Of a stretch of DNA of 64,000 bases, positions 55,845 through 64,000 are shown one piece after another. The notes under the pieces are model-generated. The model searched no databases and was not told the DNA's origin. It worked only from the letters and a program-made list of their open reading frames with translations. A program made the translations under genes and the position numbers. The DNA comes from Berberis thunbergii (taxonomy: Eukaryota; Streptophyta; Magnoliopsida; Ranunculales; Berberidaceae): positions 124,001-188,000 of the forward strand of contig QNQO01000799.1 of assembly GCA_003290165.1 (NCBI GenBank), written 5' to 3'. The stretch's first letter is position 1; every line of letters begins with the position of its first letter.

Positions 55845-56456
55845 TTTTAGTGAATGATTGAAGGACTTCAGATGCTTGGAGATAAAGGGATAAATGGATA
55901 GATATATGCCACATCCTACAGAGTTTTTGGGCCAAGCGTCGAGAAAAAGGACTATCCAAAAATAGTTTTGGGTAGGGGCTGGCCCGGTGGGTGTTTGGAC
56001 ATTTTTCATATACTCCTTACAATAAAGTTGTCTTTTGACTACATAAAGTTGTTGCTTCCGTTCCTCCAATATCTAGATAATGATGGAAATTGTGCATCTT
56101 GTAACTATTAATTTTGGAACTAGTTTATATGGAGTCTGCAAATGGCCGAGTCTTCCCTGGGTGTCAAACTAATGATTTGATTTCCTCCTCAATAGCCAAA
56201 ATTTGATTTTGATCCAGATCTGAATTAAAAAATTTAGGTTAACATCCCAATCTTTTCTATTCAAAATATTTTCAGATAAGGATTTAGAAGTTGATATATA
56301 ACAAAGTAAATCGTAAATAATAGAAACTATTATCAGGTGGTGTGAGGTTTGTCAGCGACGTCAGGACTTTTGAACCAGGCCTACACAATGTAGATTATGT
56401 GCGCTGGATTACTTGTTCAAAATGGTTAAAGTATTAACTTGATGAGGCAATACTTC
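55845..56456. other. Stretch with nothing recognised
   Basis: Between gypsy C and the CACTA end. No domain or RNA gene recognised. Confidence 0.4.
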
Positions 56457-57310
56457 ACTACAAAAAAACTCATTATTAGCTACGGAAATTAGCGATGGTT
56501 TTAAAAAACCGACGCTATTTAAACGATTTGCGACGGCATAAAACCGTCGCTACTGTTTCTGATACGATTTCAGTACATAAATAAAAAAAACTGTCACTAA
56601 ATATTTTGCGTCGGTATAAAACTGTCACTAATACGAGTATTAGTGACGGTACAGGGGCCGTGGCTAAGATTTTAAAAAAAATTTGGTTAGCCACGGTAGA
56701 ATATCGTAGCTAATAGTTTTCCAAAAAATGAAATATATAAAAATGAAATTAGCGACGGTAAATGGGCCGTGGCTAAAGTTTACAAAAAAAATTGTTAGCC
56801 ACGGTAGAATACCGAAGCTATCAATTTTTAAAAAAAATTTGAAATTTATAAAAATCAAACTAGCGACGGTATAGAGGCCATGGCTAAAGTTTACAAAAAA
56901 CATTTGTTAGCCACGGTAGAATACCGTAGCTAACAGTTTTTTAAAAAAATTGAAATTTATAAAAATCAAACTAGCGACGGTATAGAGGCTGTGGCTAAAG
57001 TTTACAAAAAAAAATTTGTTTTTTTTAAAAAAAATTGAAATTTATAAAAATCAAACTAGCGACGATATAGAGGCCGTGGCTAAAGTTTACAAAAAAAATT
57101 GTTAGCCACGGTAGAATATCGTAGCTAACAGTTTTTAAAAAAAAAATTGAAATTTATAAAAATCACACTAGCGACGGTATAGAGGCCGTGGCTAAAGTTT
57201 ACAAAAACAAATTTGTTAGCCACGGTAGAATACCGTAGCTAACAGTATGTAAAAAAAACATATAAAGCAAATAGATATATATATAAACACTGGATAAAAT
57301 CATCACTAAC

Positions 57311-57382
57311 CCATTGTCGTCCAGTTCGGTTAGGATACTAGGCTTTTAGCTAAGCGACCCGAGTTCGAATCCTAACAATGGA
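57311..57382 (+). pseudogene. tRNA-Glu-like sequence 1 in the CACTA end
   Basis: CCATTGTCGTCCAG...GGTTAGGATACTAGG and GAGTTCGAATCC follow a plant tRNA-Glu pattern. The acceptor stem CCATTGT/ACAATGG pairs fully. The anticodon position reads TTT in a weakened stem, and the T-stem is poorly paired. It is decayed, with box B largely kept. Likely not a working tRNA gene. Confidence 0.7.
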
Positions 57383-57538
57383 AATTTGTTTTTATATTTA
57401 TATTAGCAACGGCAAAGTGCCGTGGCTAGCCACGGTTATGTACCGTAGCTAATTGTTTTAAAAAATATATATATATATATAAAAAAACATATAAAGAAAA
57501 TAGATATAAATAAACATTGGATAAAATCACCACCAACC

Positions 57539-57608
57539 CATTGCCGTCCAACCTGGTTAGGATACCAGATTTTCAGCCAGGCGTCCCGGGTTCGAATCCT
57601 GATAATGA
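57539..57608 (+). pseudogene. tRNA-Glu-like sequence 2 in the CACTA end
   Basis: CCATTGCCGTCC, GGTTAGGATACCAG and CCGGGTTCGAATCC match plant tRNA-Glu well. The anticodon position reads TTC, the Glu UUC anticodon. The acceptor stem is imperfect (GATAATGA at the 3' side). It is preceded by the same ACATATAAAG...GGATAAAATCA leader as copy 1, so the tRNA-like unit is a duplicated element component. Confidence 0.7.
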
Positions 57609-57825
57609 AATTGTCGTGGCTAATTGATTTTTTGGTTTTTTATATTAGCGACGACAACAAACCGTCGCTAATTGGTTTTTTTTTTTAAATAAAAATTAAA
57701 CACTAAAGATATTAGCCTCGACAAATTGTCGTGGCTAATTCGTTTTTCATTTTTTATATTAGTGACGGCAAGAAACCGTCGCTAATTGGTTTTAAAAAAA
57801 AATTAAACACTAAAGAGATTAACCA

Positions 57826-59110
57826 CGGACCCTCGTGTGGATCTACTCATGGCTTAGATGGAACATATGATCAAAATGGTGGACAAACTCACCCAATAGA
57901 GTGCTCAATCCGCCGACCCTATCCAAGCGCTGCCCAAACAAAACTCTGCCAACTAAGTTTGAGAAAGTGATGAAGTTCCTACAGAACCTCAGCAAGTGAA
58001 TCTCGAAAGCAATGAACCATCAGAAGATCGCCCCCCATAGAGCGATAGGACCCATGCTGAAATCCCATTCAGGATCTAGGTCACAGCAAATTCTAACGTG
58101 TTGTATGAGTTGGCCATACCACTATTCTTTGACGCGCTCATAGTGACTCCTATGCCGAAAAAAGTTCACCCTACCAAAGTTTGAATAGTACGATGGCATT
58201 ACCGGTCCGACAGACCACCTACGACACTTCCATCAAATGATGGCATTAAAAGACAACACGAAATCCATCCTATGTTGAATATTTTCGACCAATCTCACCT
58301 CCACAGTGATGAGTTGGTTCAACAGCCTACCGCCTAGGTCAATAGACTTCTTCCAGGCGCTAGCTACTACCTTCATCACGATGTTCATTGACAGTCAATG
58401 GATGAGGAAGGGACCACACTACTTGTTTCACATCAAACAAAAGTCTGATGAGACAATAAGCGAATACGTCACTCGTTTTACTAACGAGTTGACAATGATC
58501 GATGAGTGCAGTGACAACACGACAATTGCTACCTTTACCTCTGGACTAAAAGATGACCATTTTTTTATTCTCTGAACCTAGACCCTCCGAAGAACATGGC
58601 GACTCTATTGAAGGCTGCCCAAAGACACATCACTCTTGAGAAGATGGTGGCCGCTATGAAGAAGAACAAATCCAAGAGGGAATGCCACTCAAGGAGGCGA
58701 GAAATGAGATAAGAAAGACATAGACGACAGACCCCTGGAGGAGATTGTCCAGCCAAAGAGACATCGAACCAATGGGAGATTTGAATTCAACCAGCAAGAG
58801 CTCGGAAAGCTGCAATCGGCAAGGCCCAGACATGAACGAGCAACCAATGTGGTGAAAAAGACATATAAACCATACACGACCTTGAAAACAAGTCGAGTGA
58901 ACATTCAGAAGCCCATGGCGAAATGGGGAGACATCAACTGGCTACTCAAAATGAGAGGAAACCCAAAGGGACGAGATAAAAGCAAGTACTGATCTTTCCA
59001 CAAGGATCACGGGCATGACACTGAAGATGACTACAATTTTAAAGGCAAAATTGAACACTGGGTTCAAAAAGGACAACTCGTCGAATTCGTCGGGCAGCCA
59101 GATAAATAGC
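57826..59110 (+). pseudogene. Tat-type Ty3/gypsy Gag fragment
   Basis: Plus-strand frames carry a Gag core (FFQALATTFITMFIDSQW, ETISEYVTRFTNE, ATFTSGLKDDHFF, 58306-58575). Near 58900-59110 is the Tat/Athila-type Gag C-terminus (MAKWGDINWLLKMRGNPKG, FHKDHGHDTEDDYNFKGKIE, GQLVEFVGQP). A TGA replaces the Cys position just before SFHKDHGHD. Several frameshifts. The capsid product would package element RNA; this copy is broken. No protease or RT follows, so it belongs to a non-autonomous or internally deleted element. Confidence 0.75.
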
Positions 59111-60120
59111 CGAAAGGGAAAGGGAAGGTGGACACCATTGAGGGATCAAAAGAGCAGCTACCCAGAGAACTGATATACCCCCTATACTGGATAGCTGGAA
59201 AAAGTAAACAGTTAAGCCAACCAAAGAGACGACCAATTACTCTGACAACTCAAGCTAATCTATATCGAACCAGGAGCACCAACACCATCAAACGAGACTA
59301 GAAAAACCACTACGACAATTCACAACAGGAAACATAGAAAAAATTTCACTTTAAGCAGAGATCAACCAACTGACCAAATCCAAAGGCCTTACTGACAAAT
59401 GCAAACTTGATCCACATTATCCATGACAAGGCCAACAACGCCTCCTCCATTACTGACAACAAAACTGACACAAACAAATTTAATTTAACGAATAAAACTT
59501 GATAAAAAAATGCATGAAACCCTTGGCAATCGATGTTGATGGGTGAGCATGATTAGAAAATTTTGTGTTGGATTTTCTTTTGTTTGTCGGAACAACCTAT
59601 CAAGAGCACACACCCAGGGATTTGATCAAGAAGCATTCCGAGTTTATTAGCTACCTCACGACAACAATATAAGTAACGAACGACTATCAAAACTACAGGA
59701 GAATGGTGAAGAAATAAGTTGCAACGAACAAGTTAAGTCAACTCAAGACAAAGCAACACCAAAACATACTCCAGGGCAATATGAAACCAAATCCGACAAT
59801 CAGAAACGAATACCCTTCAAACAACAAGGGCATGCATGAATCAACCCCCTATCGTCATAAGAAACGACATCAATTGAGCATCAGTTAGAGAGATGCAATA
59901 CATATTCACAAGCAGACTCTACAACATAGAGTAACTTTAGGGAAGATAATGACTACTACTACTATAAATTGTTAAGCACCCGAAATGGGATTATCAATAA
60001 AACTCTTAGTTCAAACCCTCCATCTTACAACCAAGCAGTAAATTAATACATTAAAGCCGGACAATGTGAAACAATCGACATGTCAAACCATGAACAAAAG
60101 GTCAGGATGCATAAGTCAGA
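59111..60120. other. Non-coding interior between gag and the tandem array
   Basis: Frequent short A-rich open frames, none with a pol motif. It is presumably part of the same Tat-type element. Confidence 0.4.
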
Positions 60121-60149
60121 CACAAACAACAAACTTATGGTCTGATCAA

Positions 60150-60640
60150 CCACGAAGTAGAAGTTGGGATGAACAAGTCAACTTATCATAAAAACTTCGG
60201 GTCGATTAATATGTCAGACAAACGAAGCAAAAGTTGGGATGAACAAGTCAACTTACTCGTAAAAATTTTAGGTTGATTAATAAGTCAGACCAACAAAGTA
60301 AAAGTTGAGACGAACAAATCAACTTACTCGTAAAAACTTTGGATTATCTAGTATGTCAGACCAACTAAACAAAAGTTGGGACGAACAAGTCAACTTCTTC
60401 GTAAAAACTTTGGGTTGACTAAAATGTCAGGCCAACGAAGTAAAAGTTGGGACGAGCAAGTCAAGTTACCCGTAATAACTTCGGGTTGACTAATATGTCA
60501 GACCAACGAAGTAAAATTTGGGATGAACAAGTCAACTTACTTGTAAAAACTTCGGGTCGACTAGTATGTCAAAACAACGAAGTAAAAGTGGGGACAAACA
60601 ATTCGACTAATATGTCGGACCACAAATTAAAGACTTAGAC
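60150..60640 (+). repeat. Seven-copy 70-71 bp tandem array
   Basis: AAAGTTGGGA words recur at about 60160, 60230, 60301, 60372, 60443, 60514 and 60584. Each is followed by CGAACAAGTCAACTTACTCG, TAAAAACTTCGGGTTGACTA and ATGTCAGACCAACGAAG. Units differ by scattered substitutions. Such arrays are common in the untranslated interior of plant Tat/Ogre elements. Confidence 0.92.
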
Positions 60641-61073
60641 GGATAAATCAAGATGTATTTATAATACCTTCTGGCCCGAACAAGGCGTCACAACACAAAG
60701 TACGTCTACAAAAGCTTTGACACACAAGTCAAGACTTACTCAGGTAACCTTCTGGAGTGACCAACATATCCGACCACGAAGTAGACACGCGAGAATCTTA
60801 ACGAGTAAAAACAAACTAGTAAAGCTTCACTGCCCAATTTACAAGCTGAAAAAATAAAAACTTTGGATAGTCAACAAACAAGTGCAAAAACAGAAATACA
60901 AACAAGCTTAAATACCAAAGTATGGATAATGCAAGTAACGAGGTGAATGCACACTCATCATATATAATGACTCAGCGTGATTGATCCAAGACTTCAAAGA
61001 AAGAGCATGTGAATCAAAAAATACAATCAAACGCAACACAAGATTATCAAAAGGAAATGTTTTTCATTTGAGA

Positions 61074-63832
61074 CTATTTTGTTACAGCCAGAGAATAAGA
61101 TAGAATAGTGGGAGAAGGAAGAGTAGAAGCATTGACAACAAGAGCATCTGATGGAAGAATGGCAACAACATGAGTAGTAGGAGACAAAGCTCTCTCTTTG
61201 ACAACAAAAGCAGACGATGAACCAAGACTGAAAGGAGGAGGGAATGATGATTCTTCATCTACCAGATCACTTGAGGGATCCGAATTACCTTCCTCACCAT
61301 CTTCATCCTCGAAAACTTGATCGACCAAACAATGATACTTGGACAAATCAACACCGTTGAAGGACAATTTATTTCGACCAATAGTGAGCTTGTTGCAACC
61401 AAAAACAAGTTGAGGATTACAGAAGTGGAGGCGTCCATCAACAATTCTCTTCAAATCCTCCACTTCTGCAATCCTCAACTTGTTTTTGGTTGCAACAAGC
61501 TCACTATTGGTCGAAATAAATTGTCCTTCAACGGTGGTCAGCATTGCGGAAATATCTGACTTAACTTTCTCAAGCGCAGTTGTTAACTACTCCCCCCGCT
61601 CCTCAGCGACCTGACGGCTGACTAATTGCTCAATACCAAAACGCATGGCCTCATCATGACCAACCTTCTCAATGGACAACTCCCTCTCCACCTTGTCCAA
61701 TCGAGCACGACCTATGTTCAACTCAACCATCGAAAACTCAAGCTGAGTTGCAGACCTATCTCATGCATCATCTACCTCCCTCAAAAAAGCTAGAGTTGTC
61801 TTCTCTTGCTCCACGTACTGCGCTTTCAACAAGTCCAACTGATGAAGAACATGAGAAAACACCAATAACTGGGTTTTTATCTTCCTCTCAAAAGCAGCCA
61901 CCTGGTTACGATCAACCAGAAATCTGACCCCATCACCCCAGCATAAGTGAGGTGATTCATCCCGTCCATTATCTGCATGAGGCCATAGTCCAAATGACTG
62001 CTAGGCTCCCGTACGGGCATCAGAACCTTCTTCACCATCCGCCAATGCCATTCGTTGATCAACTTGTGTGCACTATCCTGCACGTCAATCTCTATAAACC
62101 AACAAAAAATTTCATCCGATTTGATAAGGATGTTTTCCGAGTTAAGCTCCTTCCAACCAATTCATGGATGAAGAACTAAGAGATCAGGAAGCACGGAAGA
62201 CCCACCCCCCCCCCACGGTCGGAATAGCGGTGATAATAGAAAAACCACTCTTGCCTTTTCGTCGTGAAGCAGTTGTGGCAGGAGAAGGGCAAGCAGTAGC
62301 GGCGACAGTAACAGCAGAACTCCAACAGACATGAAAAGTAACTAGGAGCTCAACTGCGTCATCTACATGAATGGAAGAAGATGAAGGAGGAGGAGGAACC
62401 TCATAACTCTGACCACGATCACTGACCTCTTGTTCACACAGATGATTAAAATCGAAATCGAACAGGGTCTTTGTTCAAATCCTTGGAATGCTTCACTACA
62501 AGCAGAAGCATCCTGTTGTCAATAACTCAAGGTTCATAATCTGAACACTCAACGAAGTCGGGCACGCCATAAGCCAAAAGGAACCTTTTTTTCATTATCA
62601 ACCAACGGACGAGTTATTTTTTTTTTGTTCATCTTCATCGCCAGATTTATCTCTTCGACCTCCTCGAAAGAAATTCCATCCTGCTTCCCACCCTTCTTAT
62701 CAGAAGAATTCGGACAAGGAGCAGTCTGAGTAGTACCACGAGTGGAATCATAAAGTTGTTTCCTCTTAGGAACGCGACCAAAGCTTATCGCTAATCGCTT
62801 TGATGCACTGGCAGGCCTCGGAAGCTTCCTCTTCCTGGTAATCGAGCTAGCAACACCAATGCTGACAGGAGTATCGAGATTCTTAACATCCCTGCCAAAG
62901 CTCACTTTTCCATCAATGCTAGCATCACTATCACCAACAGGAACAACACGAGCATCAATTTCAATAGCTCGAGATTTAGTAAGCGAAGCACGTTTTGCCT
63001 CGTTCATGGTGTACAAGCCACTAGGTGCCACAATGTCCTCAGAAAGGAATGCCTCCACAAGAACCGCAAGAGGCCTCAAGAAATGGTTACTAGTCATTTT
63101 TTTCCATAGACAATAGCAGGTCTCTTAGGGACTCGAAACGATCGCATATCTGACGACCTTGCAAGTTAAAATGGCCGGATTTGACAAAACCATAAAACCA
63201 GAATCTCGACCAATTGTTAATGTCATCATTAAGCTTCCCAAAACAGATAGGAGAGTGGAGGAAGCAAATATTCTTGGTCAGCAACATACCAACCACTGAA
63301 TGCAGAACCCTAACGGTCAAGGGAATGTCAGTAAGAATGCCTTTCGCGTAAGTAGAAACCATAACCCTCCAACCATTAGGACCCATTTGAACAGGATAAA
63401 TGCCCAAAAAATCTAAATATTCCCAAAATATCTTTGGGACTGGGAATCAAAGGCCAGACTAGAACATGCACGGGTAGAGTGCAATATAACCAGTCCTGGA
63501 TGACAAAGACTGTCGTTTTGCCTAGGCAGAACGATCTCGAGGTCAGATGGCAGATAATAGTCGGAATGAGCACTATCCAACGTCGCATGGGAATCCTTTT
63601 TGGGCGAGAAGTAAGTTTCGCAAATAACAAGCGCCTCGTCATTTAGTATATTACAGGCAGACGTCGAAAAGGAATGAAGGAGCAAGGAAAACGAAAAAGA
63701 AGAGACAAGAATAAACCCTAATTTCAAAGATAGCATAAAGTGAGAAACAAACCTTTCACGCCTCCTTTTATAGAGTCGTGCAACGAAGAGACTGCTACAT
63801 AAGATGGCGTGCGAGATATGATGGTTGCACAA
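61074..63832 (-). pseudogene. Antisense accessory ORF of a Tat-type element (putative gypsy-type transposon domain)
   Basis: Minus strand. An N-terminal part (about 63407-63090) reads YPVQMGPNGWRVMVSTYAKG and SVVGMLLTKNICFLHSP, matching the plant putative gypsy type transposon domain. A basic, Ser-rich middle (63097-62549) has RKRKLPRPASASKRLA. A coiled-coil-like segment is at about 61900-61440 (STNSELVATKNKLRIAEVE), then an acidic stretch and ...DEESSFPPPF. The frame is split by stops at about 63090, 62540-61550 and elsewhere. Tat-lineage elements are known to carry such extra ORFs in antisense, downstream of pol; here gag is on the plus strand. Function of the product is unknown. Confidence 0.65.
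61352..61536. repeat. 80-bp inverted duplication in the antisense ORF
   Basis: Arms 61352-61431 and 61457-61536 are inverse complements with a single mismatch, around a 25-base spacer. Because minus-strand coding of 61457-61536 continues the coiled coil, that arm is likely original. The 61352-61431 arm adds an inverted copy while keeping an open frame. Confidence 0.95.
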
Positions 63833-64000
63833 AATCTCAAAATGCGCGCGAAAACTAATGAATGAATGAGATATCAGAATACCAATGCACCAAAAGCTGC
63901 TAACAACATTAAATGCGAGGCAATGATGAAATCAAAAGTCCAACCGTTGTCGAGTTAGTGGCCACGTCAGCATACCCACTAACTGATGGGGAATAGCTGA
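63833..64000. other. Right edge of the window
   Basis: Sequence beyond the antisense ORF start, probably still inside the Tat-type element. No LTR boundary recognised. Confidence 0.4.

Larger units (their letters stand above)
56457..57825. mobile_element. One end of a CACTA (EnSpm-type) element with subterminal repeats
   Basis: The terminus CACTACAAAAAAACTCATT at 56457 is a typical CACTA TIR. It is followed by dozens of GCGACGG and GCCACGG words in both orientations, arranged in imperfect units of about 105-115 bp (56690-57245). Such dense subterminal repeats bind the CACTA transposase. No transposase ORF and no second terminus are visible; the repeats stop near 57825, where Tat-type gag sequence begins. 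Two tRNA-Glu-like sequences are embedded. It is a truncated or composite non-autonomous element. Confidence 0.75.

Noticed and set aside
57311..57608. Functional tRNA genes
   Set aside because: Stems are decayed and the units are duplicated with a transposon leader, so they are listed as tRNA-like pseudogenes.
58565..59236. Minus-strand frames in the Tat gag region
   Set aside because: Antisense to gag; no domain.
60150..60640. CRISPR array
   Set aside because: Units are contiguous tandem copies without unique spacers, in plant DNA.

Overview
The window is plant nuclear DNA, most likely from a eudicot. It has one split protein-coding gene with GT-AG introns, a chloroplast-type N-terminal extension on that gene, and a dense layer of plant transposable elements of every major class. 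All identifications rest on reading translated motifs and terminal repeats by eye; no database search was run.

The only gene that looks intact is an isopentenyl-diphosphate delta-isomerase (IDI/IPI) on the + strand. It has six exons spread over 16.4 kb (18941-35292) and 291 codons, and every splice site is canonical. Its introns are swollen by insertions. Intron 1 holds a decayed hAT-like element and intron 2 holds LINE remnants and tandem repeats. Intron 3 holds a complete antisense Ty3/gypsy chromovirus, 26004-31872, with a hAT-type MITE in one LTR. Intron 4 holds a 180 bp near-perfect foldback.

Left flank, 1-18127. A Ty3/gypsy element (LTR 1379-2131) sits inside the 3' LTR of an older Ty1/copia element (2132-8441), whose integrase region also holds a solo LTR (4786-6059). 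Next comes an LTR element (10661-15395) with PBS and PPT that carries fragments of a vacuolar H+-pyrophosphatase gene. Inside it sits a hAT-type element (12140-13725) carrying two exons and an intron of methionine S-methyltransferase. A 5'-truncated LINE (16277-18117) follows.

Right flank, 35293-64000. This side has a TIR-bounded element (35614-38600) with two nested hAT elements, foldback and tandem repeats, a LINE with clear TSDs, and a PIF/Harbinger remnant split by a MITE. It also has a tRNA-derived SINE, a full-length copia (46639-51164), a decayed gypsy (51826-55839) and one end of a CACTA element with embedded tRNA-Glu-like sequences. Last is a Tat-type retroelement with sense gag, no visible pol, a 70-bp tandem array and an antisense accessory ORF that contains an 80-bp inverted duplication.

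The most interesting material is the nested pair of gene-fragment captures at 10.7-15.4 kb, the hairpin in the IDI intron, the tRNA-like sequences in the CACTA end, and the inverted duplication in the antisense ORF. Nesting and TSDs give a partial history: copia before gypsy, V-PPase element before hAT-MMT, IDI gypsy before its MITE, and Harbinger remnant before its MITE.
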